Numbered from the stretch's first letter, positions 20,309 through 31,330 are shown. The stretch: 64,000 nucleotides of DNA from Endozoicomonas sp. 8E (GCF_032883915.1 NZ_CP120717.1:2115697-2179696); one strand, 5' to 3'. The notes: generated by a model from the letters alone, not told the origin. Translations and numbers: made by a program.

Positions 20309-23300
20309 AAAAGCTTGTTTGCAGGGACATTTTTTTCATCATGACCGTGAACATTCTTACCATCGCCCTGTTGTGATTCGAAGAAGGTTCCCAGAGTGTA
20401 GGAGTAAGGAATACTTTCTGCATGGGAGAACGACCATTTAGGCACATTTTCCCTGAAGTATTTCTCCCAGCTATTATCAAACATCTTCATGGTGCGATCA
20501 CGGCGGTCACGGAATTGCAGATAATTTTCGTGTCGCGTCCAGCCATACATCCTTTTGCCAGCTTTAACACGCTTTGCATAGGCTTCATCGGTTTCATTAA
20601 AGTGCTGAGGCGAAGCAATAGCCGTACGTTTCACATATTTATCCTGGGTTTCCCCAGCGCCCAGCCAGCGATTAATCCTGTCAAGGCTACGACCCAGAGG
20701 TCCACCCAGCCATTGAGTGAGCATCTTGTTGTCGTTCATAAAAAAGTCGAAAGTGAGACTCGACGCCAGAGTAAATCCGAAGGTTTGAGCATAAGTGAAT
20801 CCAGATATAAGTCCATGGGCGTATGCTCCGACAGTGGCTACCGGACCCAGCACCAGACCGGCTGTAGCCGAGGCCAGAGTTTTTACTTTTTGTGGTGTCG
20901 CCCGGTGCAGCAGCGGCACCTGAAGCCCTTGTCCGGAACCCATGGACTTCACTATTTCCGGCACCAGACGAAAAATACTCCGGTACATGTACGGGTTGGC
21001 GTTGTACTGCCTGGCAAACAACATGGAGCCGGTTCTCAGTAGAATGACTGAGGAAGCAGCTTTACCCAATGGCATCGCCAGTCCGCCCACTTCAGAGACT
21101 TGTTCAATTCTGCTGTGATGGGCATATTGTTCGGTTCGGTCAAGATCAACACCGAAGCGTTCCAACCAGTGCTGGAAAGGTGTGAGCATCCGGTGCAGGT
21201 AATCACCCCTGTTGGTCAGATCCAGAAGATAGAGGAATGATATGTTCGAGAGGGATTGCTCGGCAGCCTGCCAGGTGGTGTGAGTCGCCAGCAGGGGTTT
21301 GTAGTAGGAGAAGTACCAGGTAAAAGCCTGTAGCAGAGAGGCTGAAGGTTTGACCCAGAACTCATTCAGCTGGTGCTCAACCGCTGCGGCATGAGCCTGC
21401 ATCAAGGTGCTATTAATAGCCTTGATCAGGTCTGATTCAGATAGGCCGATAGCATTGGCATAAGGAGTCAGGGTATCCTGAACATTGGTCAGAAAGGCTG
21501 CCGTCCTGCGGCCATTTTCAAAGGCAATATCGTCAAGAATATAGTTGGCAATGATCGCGGCAGCGTACTCTTTCATGCTGGCAACCGACTCTTTCATTCC
21601 TGCCGGGGCAGTGGCAGTCACGGTCACAGGAGTAAAGGCACTCTGCATGAACTCATCAACGCCTTCATCGGACAGCATCCGGACAACGGCTTTGAAGCGA
21701 GGCACATTGATGCCATGTTTGTAGCCCAGGAAGTGTTCGAATTCACCCACTGTCTGATAACCACCGACATCTTTGGCGGCCTTTATGTAGTTCTCAAGCT
21801 CAATCTTGCTGATCAGCCCTTCACGCAGCAGAGCTATAATTTTGTTACCACTGGCAGAATGGCTAGCGAAGTATTCCGAGAAGTCTTTCAGGTCTCCTGA
21901 TTCATGTTCGACGAAGTGAATGGCTGTTTCGCCCATGCCGTTAATGACCTCGTCGTATTGTTGAGCCCCACTTCCTACCTCACTCCTGACCCTGTGCGCC
22001 AGACTCTGGACTTCTTCCATGATATTTGGCTCAGAGGGGGAGAGCGGGAAACTCCTCTTCAGGCTCTTGAAAACTCCCACAATCCGACTGGCCTGATTAA
22101 ACGTCAGGTCTTTTCCAACCAGCGCCTGCAAGCGAATAGGGGCGAACTCATCGTCAAAATCGAAAGTGCCAAGACAGGGTATGACCTTTCCACTTTTTAC
22201 CGCAGATGCTGCCAGACCTGTTGCGGCTTCCAAAGCTTGTTTCTTGAGAGAGTGCTGCTTTATGAAGTCGTGCATGTCGGTCAGAACTTTTACCTGTCCC
22301 GGGGTGTACTGGAAGGGGCCGCCGTCATTTTTGACGGCTCTCCCTGCCGCTCTGAGCACTTCTTTCATTCTCTCAATCTCAGCTTCTTTGGTTTCAATCT
22401 CACTTTCCAGGCGGTCCTGTTCCTGAATCAGTTGCTGAATCCTGCCGCCATTGCCATCATTCCCACCCAGCTCCAGTTGTTTGTTTCTCAGGGCATCAAC
22501 CCGGTCATCATAGTTGGCAGTAGAATCTGGTTTAAGACCCACAGCTTCTTCAATGGCTTTAAGACTCGCTTCATGATCCTCCAGAGCCTTTTGTGCTTCT
22601 GATTTCAGCGTTTTTTTCTGCTCCAGGACTAAGTCCAGCTCAGCTCTCTCGTCCTCAAGTGAGGTTTTAATTTTCGGATCGATGTCTTTGGAATGGTTAA
22701 TGTCCTGATTTTTTCTATTCAGAGCCTCTTGTGCTTGTTTTTCTCGAAACTGTGCATGAGCCAATTCCATTTCTCTGAATTCGTGCTCATGCAGGTATTT
22801 CCTAACCTGAGTGTACTTTCTTCTGGTTTCAGGCAGTTCGCCTATTGCAAAATCGACTTCATCCCGACCATAAGAGGCAATATAGTTTCTGACAGCATTC
22901 ATGTAATCCTCTTCTGACATGTTTTCAGGGTCACTCTCAAAAGGGGGTCTCAGATCTTTGATGGCAGCACTCAGTTTCTTAAAGGTTTCAACTCGTCTAT
23001 CGGTATCGTCCCTGTTTCTTTTCAGAAAACGTTTAATGCCGTCTATCAGGTCTTCAGGGGTTTGATTATCACCCTGAGTCAGACCCAACCCGGTCTGAAT
23101 TTTTTTCATTGCCTGATTGTGAGTCGTGGTATCTCTGACCTTGTCAGGGTGAACCTCAGTAGAGTGTGCCAATAACAGTTGTTTACCGTGAACAGCATCC
23201 AGTTTGTGATGAAGTTCCTTCAGCGCACTTTCAGCTTCTTCTATGTCTCCTCTGGCTCTGGCAGCCTCAGAATCAGGAACGTATTCCGGTTTAGGTCCCA

Positions 23301-25446
23301 GGCGAGCCAATTGCCTGTCAAGTCCGGTTCGAACCCTCTCGAGTCTTGCTGTCTTGTCATCACCTTCATTGACTTTGATCTCGAGTACTTTTTCGAGGGT
23401 TTCCAGTATATTCAGTGCCCGACGGTCTTTTAATTTGCTATCTTCATCCAGTTTAAAATCAGGAACCGCAGTCTGGGCATCTCGTCTGAGTTTGACGAAA
23501 GTTGCTTCTTTAGTAACTCGAGTATTCAGTGTCGCCTGTTCAGGTTCTTCCTGAGGCTGTCCTGTTGCAGCAACCGCTTTGTGTATGCCATTAATTTTCT
23601 CCAGGAGGCGTCTGGCATGCTCATCCAGTGATCGGGTATCACTCCAGTCATCTTTACCAAGTGCTACTGCCAGTTCAGCGTTGTAAAGACTTCTGGCAAA
23701 AAGAACTTCCTTTTCCAGCTCAGGAATTCGCCCGATTTTCTGAATAATTGTGTTTTGCAGGCTTTGCTGATCTTCCAGCTGCACTAGAAGCTTTGCAACT
23801 TTACCCTTAATGATCTGAAGGAGTCGTTGCACTTCCAGTTTTATCTCATCACCGGTATTGGCTATTTCCGGTGCGCGCTGCAACCTGTATTCAAGCTGCA
23901 AGAGTTCGACTGCCTCTTTCTGAAGAAGCTCTTGCAGGTCGCTGTCCCGTTCAGTCAGCTGTCTGGCCAGGTTGTCCTTGAATTTGACAGCAAACTGTTC
24001 ATCGTCGTGTAAGTCGTCAGTCTCTAATTTGATGACAGTGGGTATATGATTAAGAATATTCTCAACAGCATGCTGGCTAGTCAGAAGGTCTCTAAGTACA
24101 GGGTTGAAGCTGAAGCGTTTTAAGAGTTGGGCCTTCATCCAGGTTGGCGTGATGAGTGACGAAGCAGCTCTAATGTGGTCTGCTGTGAACGCAAACTGAA
24201 ATGCTTCATCCGGGGCAGCACTGCTCAGCGCCTGCTGCAGAGATTCATACTTTGCCAGTGCAAGCGCCGTCTCTTTATCTTCGTGCGCAAGCGTCGTTTG
24301 ATCTTCGTTCACTCCAGCATTGTGCCGTGCAACAAACTCCTCCAGCAGCGTCAGCTGCCTGCTTCGAATGAACTGCAGGTACTTTTTGACATTGGATTTT
24401 ATAACAAGAACTGATACTGGATTAGCGGGGCTATGAGCCTCTGCTTCTTTGAGGTTAAGAAGGTTTTCTACAAAAGCGACATCGGCTGGATTCGGATTAT
24501 GGCCACGGAAAATAATGATATCCCCAGCACTCTGAGTCACTTCAAGTTTTGGATAACCCGAAGGCACAGGATAAACCAGCGTGTCATCATCGGCGTGTAC
24601 AACATAGCCAACGGGTTTGTTGTGTTCCAACAGTTCATTGAGAGCCCTCTGTTGTATATCTCCTCCCAGAACGTGAACCTGAATATAGGCTGAAGTGGCA
24701 GCCGTCAGCAGAGCCCCATCATTGACAAAGAGCGATTGGCCCAGGCGCCTGAGCCCGGGAGGCTGAGCACCCCCTGAAATAAGGCGCATGAATGTACGCC
24801 CATTCACTGCAATTTGTTTTACTTTAATGGTGGCAAGGGCGACGTAGTGATCGCCTGAACCCAGGCTTCCTGCCCTGTCATCGGCACACCACAGCACTGA
24901 ATACAGTTCTTCGGTGCTGGCTAGTTTCGTTGACGGTTCCAATGGTTGGCCGCTGGATAATCCAGCACGAACAGAGTTAACTGAATCCTTATCGGTCATT
25001 CCTGTCCTGACTTCAATGAACAGTTCCTCTGCGTTAAGGCTATGGGTAAACCTGAAGACTCCCTCATCACCCACCTTCAGGACTTTGGTGTATTTCTGAG
25101 CAACGTCATTCTCGCCTGTCTCAAACTGATCGACAATGGAAACGCCTCTATCAAAATAAAAAGAAAGGCCGCCAAATGAGCTTTTTGAAGGACAAGTATG
25201 GCCCTCCCTGAACTCAACCCGAGGAGTGTAGGTGGTTGTAAAGGATTTAGGTATTGGCTGCTGGTCAAGACCTAAAGTTGGCCTAACCTCCACCTCACTC
25301 TGGATAAGCTCCGCATGTTCATTGTCTTGAATGTCGACAGGTTTTATCTGCAGCCTGCGACTGGCCAGTGCCTCTGTGGCAATGATGGAAGAGCTGATTA
25401 CAAGGGCCACAGCAAGGCTCAATACTTTGGGGCGAGCATTTGTCAT
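20296..25446 (-). CDS. Gene 5: giant exported array protein, 1,716 aa
   Basis: The signal peptide ends TEALA before SRRLQ. The N-terminal region departs from its paralogues near residues 70-90 (EGHTCPSKSSFGGLSFYFDRG in place of the usual DVPSEGFTDVLSGIEGG-type loop). The middle is about 490-1,040: a leucine-rich coiled coil (LQELLQKEAVELLQLEYRLQ), the LGKDDWSDTRSLDEH variant of the WDD motif, the LEIKVNEGDDKTARL module and a long KAQEALNRK/LDLVLEQKK helical segment. The C-terminal domain starts near 1,044 (YTPGQVKVLTDMHDF) and is full length. The tail carries NVHGHDEKNVP and ends ANKLFTPR; those last codons are the start of gene 4's leader, with the TGA lying inside the palindrome. A GAGG site 7 nt upstream supports the ATG. 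The function is unknown. Confidence 0.95.
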   Translation of the reverse strand: MTNARPKVLSLAVALVISSSIIATEALASRRLQIKPVDIQDNEHAELIQSEVEVRPTLGLDQQPIPKSFTTTYTPRVEFREGHTCPSKSSFGGLSFYFDRGVSIVDQFETGENDVAQKYTKVLKVGDEGVFRFTHSLNAEELFIEVRTGMTDKDSVNSVRAGLSSGQPLEPSTKLASTEELYSVLWCADDRAGSLGSGDHYVALATIKVKQIAVNGRTFMRLISGGAQPPGLRRLGQSLFVNDGALLTAATSAYIQVHVLGGDIQQRALNELLEHNKPVGYVVHADDDTLVYPVPSGYPKLEVTQSAGDIIIFRGHNPNPADVAFVENLLNLKEAEAHSPANPVSVLVIKSNVKKYLQFIRSRQLTLLEEFVARHNAGVNEDQTTLAHEDKETALALAKYESLQQALSSAAPDEAFQFAFTADHIRAASSLITPTWMKAQLLKRFSFNPVLRDLLTSQHAVENILNHIPTVIKLETDDLHDDEQFAVKFKDNLARQLTERDSDLQELLQKEAVELLQLEYRLQRAPEIANTGDEIKLEVQRLLQIIKGKVAKLLVQLEDQQSLQNTIIQKIGRIPELEKEVLFARSLYNAELAVALGKDDWSDTRSLDEHARRLLEKINGIHKAVAATGQPQEEPEQATLNTRVTKEATFVKLRRDAQTAVPDFKLDEDSKLKDRRALNILETLEKVLEIKVNEGDDKTARLERVRTGLDRQLARLGPKPEYVPDSEAARARGDIEEAESALKELHHKLDAVHGKQLLLAHSTEVHPDKVRDTTTHNQAMKKIQTGLGLTQGDNQTPEDLIDGIKRFLKRNRDDTDRRVETFKKLSAAIKDLRPPFESDPENMSEEDYMNAVRNYIASYGRDEVDFAIGELPETRRKYTQVRKYLHEHEFREMELAHAQFREKQAQEALNRKNQDINHSKDIDPKIKTSLEDERAELDLVLEQKKTLKSEAQKALEDHEASLKAIEEAVGLKPDSTANYDDRVDALRNKQLELGGNDGNGGRIQQLIQEQDRLESEIETKEAEIERMKEVLRAAGRAVKNDGGPFQYTPGQVKVLTDMHDFIKQHSLKKQALEAATGLAASAVKSGKVIPCLGTFDFDDEFAPIRLQALVGKDLTFNQASRIVGVFKSLKRSFPLSPSEPNIMEEVQSLAHRVRSEVGSGAQQYDEVINGMGETAIHFVEHESGDLKDFSEYFASHSASGNKIIALLREGLISKIELENYIKAAKDVGGYQTVGEFEHFLGYKHGINVPRFKAVVRMLSDEGVDEFMQSAFTPVTVTATAPAGMKESVASMKEYAAAIIANYILDDIAFENGRRTAAFLTNVQDTLTPYANAIGLSESDLIKAINSTLMQAHAAAVEHQLNEFWVKPSASLLQAFTWYFSYYKPLLATHTTWQAAEQSLSNISFLYLLDLTNRGDYLHRMLTPFQHWLERFGVDLDRTEQYAHHSRIEQVSEVGGLAMPLGKAASSVILLRTGSMLFARQYNANPYMYRSIFRLVPEIVKSMGSGQGLQVPLLHRATPQKVKTLASATAGLVLGPVATVGAYAHGLISGFTYAQTFGFTLASSLTFDFFMNDNKMLTQWLGGPLGRSLDRINRWLGAGETQDKYVKRTAIASPQHFNETDEAYAKRVKAGKRMYGWTRHENYLQFRDRRDRTMKMFDNSWEKYFRENVPKWSFSHAESIPYSYTLGTFFESQQGDGKNVHGHDEKNVPANKLFTPR

Positions 25447-25534
25447 TCTACTACCTCAGAGCTGAGTACTTTTTATTACCGTGAAAAGTGATGACCACAC
25501 CAGGCGAGGAAGCAACTTTTGATCGCTCATTTGC
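25447..25534 (-). promoter_or_regulatory. Leader of gene 5, complete form
   Basis: This is one of the most complete copies: AAAGTTGCTTCCTCGCCTGG, then a CACTTTTCACGGTAAT box, then TACTCAGCTCTGAGGTA (25452-25468) overlapping the GAGG site of the ATG at 25446. Confidence 0.7.
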
Positions 25535-28500
25535 TTATCGAATGAGCGTAAAACGCCGTACTTTGACGACGGGCATAGAAGCTTTCTTATTATCGCCATG
25601 TCGCCATTCGAAGAAGGCTCCCAGAGTGTAGGAGTAAGGAAAACTTGCTGCATGGGAGAATGACCATTTAGGTACATTTTCCCTGAAGTATTTCTCCCAA
25701 CTATTCTCAAACAGTGTCATGGTGCGATCACGGCGTTCTCGGAACTGCAGATAATTTTCGTGTCGAGTCCAGCCATACATCCTGTTGCCTGCTTTAACAC
25801 GTCTTGCATACTCTTCATCGGTTTCATTGAAGCGTTGAGGTGTGGCAATAGTCGTACGTTTCACATATTCATCTTGCGTTTCCCCCCTGTGTATCCAGCG
25901 ATTCACCCTGTCAAGGCTTCGACCCAGAGGTCCACCCAGCCATTGAGTGAGCAGCTTGTTGTCGTTCATAAAGAAGTCGAAAGTGAGACTCGACGCCAGG
26001 GCAAACCCGAGGGTTTGAGCATAGGTAAAACCGTATATCAGACCGTGGGCGTATGCTCCGGCAGTAGCTATCGGACCCAGCACCAGACCGGCTGTGGCAG
26101 AGGCCAGCGTTTTTACTTTTTGTGGCGTCACCCTGTTCAGCAGTGGTACCTGAACCCCTTGCCCGGAACCCATGGATTTGACTATTTCTGGCACCAGACG
26201 GGAAATGCTGCGATAACTACGGGGATTGGCATTGTACTGTCTGGTAAACAACATGGAGCCGGTTCTCAACAGAATGACTGAAGAAGCGGCTTTGCCCAGT
26301 GGCATAGCCAGCCCGCCCATTTCAGAGATTTGTTCAATTTTTCTGTGGTAGGCATATTGTCCGGTTCGGTCAAGATCAACACCGTAGTGTTCCAACCAGT
26401 GCTGGATAGGTATGAGCAGTCTGTGCAGGTAATCCCCCCTGTTGGTCAGGTCCAGAAGATAGAAGAAGGAAATGTTTATCTGGTGCAGCTCGGCAGCCTC
26501 AAGGGCGGTAAGGGTCACCAGTAGAGGTTTGTAGCTGATGAAGTACCAGATGACGGGCTGTACCAGGTAGGCTGAAGGTTTGACCCAGTAATCGGTTAAC
26601 TGGTGCTCAACCGCTGCGGTGTGAGCCTGCATCAAGGTGTTATGGATAGCCTTGATCAGGTCTGATTCAGACAGGCCGACAGCATTGGCATAAGGTGTCA
26701 GGGTATCCTGAACATTGGTCAGGAATGCCGTCACCCTGCGACCGTTTCCAAAGGCAATATCGTCAAGAACGTAGTTGGCGATGACCGCAGCTGCGTATTC
26801 CTTCATGCCGTCAACAGATTCTTTCATACCTGCCGGGCCAGATGCAGCAGAGGTCAAGGGAGCAATGGCATTTTCAATGAATTCCTCAAAATCCTTGTCG
26901 GACAACATCTGGACAACGGCTTTGAAGTAAGGCAGATTGACGCCGAGTTTGGAACCAAGGAAGTGTTCAAATTCATCCACTGTCTGATAACCATCATCAC
27001 CTCTGACAGCCTTCATGTAGTTTTCAAGCTCAATCCTGCTGATCAGACCTTGACGCAGCAGAGCTATGATCCAGTTGCCAGTGGCATCGAGAGAAGCGGA
27101 ATATTCCGAGAAGCCTTGCAGGTCCTCTGGTTCATGCTCGACGAAGTGAATGGCTGTTTTGCCCATGCTGTTAATGACCTTGTCGTATTCTTGAGCCCCG
27201 TTTTGCAGCTCATACCTGGCCTTGTACACCAGCATCTCAACTTGTGCCAGGACTTCTACAGGCTTATGTTCTACAGGCTCGGAAGTGAGAGTCGGAGTCG
27301 GGAAGGTCGTTGTCAGTCTCCTGAAGACTTTCACAATCCGACAGGCCTGATCAAACGTCAGAGGTTCACCAACCAATCCCCGCAGCTGAAACGGTGCAAG
27401 TTCATTGTCAAAGTCGAAAGCGTGAAAGAAAGTGATCAAGAAGGGCGTTCCGTTATTATTTTCTATTGCTAATTCTGTCAGACCTATTGCGGCTTCCAGA
27501 GCTTGTTTCTTGAGAGTGTGCTGCATCATGAAGTCATGCATATCGGTCAGAACTTTTACCTGTTTCGGCGTGAACTGAAAGGGACTGCCGTCGTTTTCCA
27601 CGGCCTGTTCTGCAGCCTTCAGATCTTCCTTCATTCTCTCAATGTCTGCTTCCCTGGCTTTAATCTCACCTTCCAGACGGGCCTGCTGCTGATTCAGTTG
27701 CTGGATCTTGCCACCAGTACCATCATTAACGCCCAGTTGTGCCTGTCTGTTTCTCAGGGCGTTAACCCGGTCTTCACAGCTGCCAGCAGAGTCAGGTTTT
27801 TTGGTGTCCTCCACTCGCTCTTCAGGGGTTTGCTCGTCAGCTGCAGTCAGACCCAACCCGGTCTGAACTGGTTTTATCGCCTGACCAGGCGCTCTGTTAT
27901 CTTCGTCCGAAATAGAGTGGAGGTCAGTAAGGCCGCTCTCAAATACCAGAGGTTTACGACGAAGGTCTTTCAGTTGGCGTTTGGCGCTTGTAAGCTCACT
28001 TTCAGCTTTTTGTATGGCTCGCCTGGTAATGGTTACCTCACGATCAAGAATGAATCGGGGCTTGGGTCCCAGATCAACCATTTGCCTGTCAAGCTCATTT
28101 TCAATGGCAGTGATACGCTCATTAATGTCGGGTGTACCCGCATTGAGAACTGCTTTATCCAGCTGTCGGAGTTTTTCTTCAATCAGACTGTTCTGATGGT
28201 CGATAGTGGCATCTTCTTTATAACCCTCAATGTTGAGTTGATGAGCCAATTCATTGTTCCAGACTTTTCTCGCCGCTTCATCGTCGTAGACTGTGTCTAA
28301 TTTCTCGATTAATTCCTGAATTTTGATTTTCAGGGGCAACTTAAGAGAAGCCAGGTCGTCATCCTGCTCAAGTACCACATTCAGATCTTTGGCCAGTTTG
28401 ACAGCGAAAGCCTTGCTTCTTTCTTTAGCCGCAGGGATTTTGCCAATGTCAATGTTCAGCTTGTCCTCTATGGCGGCAAGCAAACTGGCCTGTTTTTCTC

Positions 28501-31330
28501 TGGCCTGCTTAACCAGGTTTGATTCTTCGACTTTACAGTTTAGAATCGCACCAAGCTTTCTGACTTTGAGGTCCCTCTCGTTCAGAGCTTTGCTCTCATC
28601 TTTCCATAGGGTTTGATCTATCTTATTCTGTGTTTCTTCTGAGACCTCTTCGCTTTCAAATACTGCACGAATCCGGGCAAATCTCGCTGCTTTGTCATTC
28701 TCTTCATTGAATTTGATGTTGAGTATATTTTCTACGGCTTCCAGTAGATTGCTTTGTTGCTCTCTGGCTGGCTTATCCGGGTCAGGATTTTCGAGTTTAT
28801 ATTCAAGGTGCGCAAGAAGCCTGATATGTTTGACATCCTTCTCGTCCAGAGTTTTGCTTTCATATGCCCAGAGGATGCTATCTACCTCATCCAGCATCTC
28901 ATCCAGCGTCTCATTGGAGAGATCAACGTTGTTAAGTAGTATAAAAACCCTGTTGAGCCTTGTTGTTATGCCATCCTCTTTATTAACTTTTATGTTGTGC
29001 ATTTCTTCCAGGGCTTTCCGTACGCTCAGAGGATCTTCCTGGGCTTGCTGTCTGGCGTCACTGATTCTTGTTGTTCTAACATCCTCTTCATTGAGTTTGA
29101 AGTTGAGTGTTTGTTCTATGATTTCCAGTATGTTCCGGGCCTTTACTTCTGCCCGCCATCTGGCGTCTCTGATATATTCCTGCATGCCTTCAGAAATGCA
29201 CTGGCGACGAAGATATACATCGGCGTCTTGATCAGGGCCACGCATCTCAAGGGCTTTTTCTACGGCACTCAATGTCTTAAGTACTTCTGGCCTGGTTTTG
29301 GGGTAGCCTGGTGTTTTGATGTTTTCCCATTCTTTTTTCAAACCTGGATGAGTGTGGAGCCCGCGATGTATTGTTCTGGTGCTCTGTTGCGAAAGATGTT
29401 GTTGACCGACCTGGCGTTCTACAGCCGCCAGTGTTGTTTCTACAGAATCTCCCTCAGGCTGTCCTGCGGTAATCGACTGGTTGATTTCATTAATTTTCTT
29501 ACTGATGAGCCTGGTCTGTTCTTCTAATGGCCGGGTGTCGTCCCAGTCATCAATACCAAGCTCGGCTGCCAGTTGAGTGTTGCGAGCCTTTGTGGCTTCT
29601 GCTCGGACATTACTAACTTCCTGTTCCAGCTCCGGGATTCGAGCGACTTCCTCCCGAACTTTTCGTAACTGGTTTTGCTGTTCTTCCATTGCGTAAAGAA
29701 GCTGATCAAGCTCATTATCAGCCAGTTGCTTAAATTGAAGTGCTATGTGCTTTTCCCTTTCACTGATAGCGGCTTTCTCTGATTTGAGCTTTAACTGGTT
29801 TCTAACCCGGATGAGTTCGTATTCTTTCGCCAGCAGTTCTTCCAGCGTGTTTTCCCTCTCAACCAGTTGTCTTGCCATGTCGCTGATGACTTTGGAAGCA
29901 AACGGTTTATCGCTGTAAGAAACATCGGTCCGTAATTCGTCGGCAATAGGCATAAGGTTCAGAAAATTTTGAACAAAATACTGGTTAGTCAGCAGGTCTC
30001 TGAGTATGGGTCTGAAACTGAAGTGTTTAGTGAGTTGATAATGCATCCAGGTTGGCGTGACGATCGACGAGGTCACTTTGATGTGTCCTGATGTGAATTC
30101 AAACTCACCTGCCTGAGGCAGTGTAGCACTGGTCAGTGCCTGCTGCAGAAATTCATAGTTTGCAAGCGAAATCAGTTTATCTTTGCCAAGTACAGCATGG
30201 TGCTGCACAGCTAACTCCTCCAGCAATGCCATCTGCCTGCTTCGAATGACATACTGGTAGCTCTTGACCTTATCTTTTTTTAACAGTGTTTTGAATGCAG
30301 GAGAGGGGATATTGGCGTCATTTTCTTGCAAGAGGCTATGAAGGCATTTCACAAAAGCGACATCGGCCGGATTCTGTTTCTGACCATGGAAAACAATAGT
30401 TTCACCCGGAGCCTGTCTCACTTCCATTGTCGGATAACCCGCAGGTACAGGATAGGCCTGTGTGTCATCCTCCATGTATACGACATATCCGACGGGTTTC
30501 TGATGTGATAAGAGTTTATTCAGTGCCTCCTGTGGTAAACTGTCTCCCTGGACATGAACCTGAGTGTAGGCAGAGGTGGCTGCTGCAAACAGAGCCTCAT
30601 CATTGACAAAGAGCGACTGACCCAGAATTTGCAGTTCAGGAGGCTGGTCGCCTGCTGCGATTAGACGCATGAAGGTGCGCCCGTTCACTTCAACCTCATC
30701 TACTTCAACGGTAGCAAGGGCAACGAAGTTATCAGCTTCACCGAGGTTTCCTGCTCTTTTATTCGCACCATTCAGTATTCCGGCCAGTTGTTCGGGACTG
30801 GCGGCTTTCGTTAACGGTTCTAATGGTTGTGGTTGCAGTATACCTGACTGAGCAACAACAGCCTCAATGGAGTCCTGATCGGTCATTCCTTTTCTGACTT
30901 CAATGATCAGTTTCTTGTCTGCAAGGTTATGGGTAAACCTGAAGACTCCCTCATCACCCACCTTCAGGACTTTGGTGTATTTCTGAGCAAAGTCATTTTC
31001 GTCAGTTTCAAATTGATCAATGCTGGAAGCGCCGCCGCTGATACCGGCAAGGACGTCTGTAAAGCCTTCTGAAGGAACGTCATAGCCCTCTCTGGCTGAA
31101 GTCAGGTCAGGGTAGGTGGTGGTAAAAGATTTAGATATTGGCTGCTGGTCATGCCCTAAAGTTGGCTTAACTATGACCTCACTATGGGTAAACTCGACAT
31201 TTCCACTGTTCGGAATATCGATAGATTTTGTCTGCAGCCTGCGATCGGCCAGCACCTGTGTATTAATGACGAAAGAGCTGATTGTAATGGCCACTGCAAG
31301 GCTTAATGCATTGGGGCGAGCATTTGTCAT
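25535..31330 (-). CDS. Gene 6: giant exported array protein, 1,931 aa
   Basis: The signal peptide ends TQVLA before DRRLQ. The middle (about 490-1,250) shows the clearest long repeats of the array: two tandem units of about 90 residues, each with LNIK[FV]NE, an acidic loop, LW-x-x-ES-K-x-LxExD[LV]K, a KLxAxL helix and an AREKQ-type helix, preceded by LGIDDWDDTRPLEEQ. A shortened GLTAADEQTPEER segment follows. The full-length C-terminal domain runs from about 1,250 to 1,910 but has local substitutions that its neighbours lack, such as LVQPVIWYFISYKPLL and LHQINISFFYLL. The tail (SMPVVKVRRFTLIR) is unlike any other in the array and carries no DEL end. The leader upstream is the standard form, with CTCAGTTCTGAG as the palindrome core. 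I cannot assign a function. Confidence 0.95.
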   Translation of the reverse strand: MTNARPNALSLAVAITISSFVINTQVLADRRLQTKSIDIPNSGNVEFTHSEVIVKPTLGHDQQPISKSFTTTYPDLTSAREGYDVPSEGFTDVLAGISGGASSIDQFETDENDFAQKYTKVLKVGDEGVFRFTHNLADKKLIIEVRKGMTDQDSIEAVVAQSGILQPQPLEPLTKAASPEQLAGILNGANKRAGNLGEADNFVALATVEVDEVEVNGRTFMRLIAAGDQPPELQILGQSLFVNDEALFAAATSAYTQVHVQGDSLPQEALNKLLSHQKPVGYVVYMEDDTQAYPVPAGYPTMEVRQAPGETIVFHGQKQNPADVAFVKCLHSLLQENDANIPSPAFKTLLKKDKVKSYQYVIRSRQMALLEELAVQHHAVLGKDKLISLANYEFLQQALTSATLPQAGEFEFTSGHIKVTSSIVTPTWMHYQLTKHFSFRPILRDLLTNQYFVQNFLNLMPIADELRTDVSYSDKPFASKVISDMARQLVERENTLEELLAKEYELIRVRNQLKLKSEKAAISEREKHIALQFKQLADNELDQLLYAMEEQQNQLRKVREEVARIPELEQEVSNVRAEATKARNTQLAAELGIDDWDDTRPLEEQTRLISKKINEINQSITAGQPEGDSVETTLAAVERQVGQQHLSQQSTRTIHRGLHTHPGLKKEWENIKTPGYPKTRPEVLKTLSAVEKALEMRGPDQDADVYLRRQCISEGMQEYIRDARWRAEVKARNILEIIEQTLNFKLNEEDVRTTRISDARQQAQEDPLSVRKALEEMHNIKVNKEDGITTRLNRVFILLNNVDLSNETLDEMLDEVDSILWAYESKTLDEKDVKHIRLLAHLEYKLENPDPDKPAREQQSNLLEAVENILNIKFNEENDKAARFARIRAVFESEEVSEETQNKIDQTLWKDESKALNERDLKVRKLGAILNCKVEESNLVKQAREKQASLLAAIEDKLNIDIGKIPAAKERSKAFAVKLAKDLNVVLEQDDDLASLKLPLKIKIQELIEKLDTVYDDEAARKVWNNELAHQLNIEGYKEDATIDHQNSLIEEKLRQLDKAVLNAGTPDINERITAIENELDRQMVDLGPKPRFILDREVTITRRAIQKAESELTSAKRQLKDLRRKPLVFESGLTDLHSISDEDNRAPGQAIKPVQTGLGLTAADEQTPEERVEDTKKPDSAGSCEDRVNALRNRQAQLGVNDGTGGKIQQLNQQQARLEGEIKAREADIERMKEDLKAAEQAVENDGSPFQFTPKQVKVLTDMHDFMMQHTLKKQALEAAIGLTELAIENNNGTPFLITFFHAFDFDNELAPFQLRGLVGEPLTFDQACRIVKVFRRLTTTFPTPTLTSEPVEHKPVEVLAQVEMLVYKARYELQNGAQEYDKVINSMGKTAIHFVEHEPEDLQGFSEYSASLDATGNWIIALLRQGLISRIELENYMKAVRGDDGYQTVDEFEHFLGSKLGVNLPYFKAVVQMLSDKDFEEFIENAIAPLTSAASGPAGMKESVDGMKEYAAAVIANYVLDDIAFGNGRRVTAFLTNVQDTLTPYANAVGLSESDLIKAIHNTLMQAHTAAVEHQLTDYWVKPSAYLVQPVIWYFISYKPLLVTLTALEAAELHQINISFFYLLDLTNRGDYLHRLLIPIQHWLEHYGVDLDRTGQYAYHRKIEQISEMGGLAMPLGKAASSVILLRTGSMLFTRQYNANPRSYRSISRLVPEIVKSMGSGQGVQVPLLNRVTPQKVKTLASATAGLVLGPIATAGAYAHGLIYGFTYAQTLGFALASSLTFDFFMNDNKLLTQWLGGPLGRSLDRVNRWIHRGETQDEYVKRTTIATPQRFNETDEEYARRVKAGNRMYGWTRHENYLQFRERRDRTMTLFENSWEKYFRENVPKWSFSHAASFPYSYTLGAFFEWRHGDNKKASMPVVKVRRFTLIR

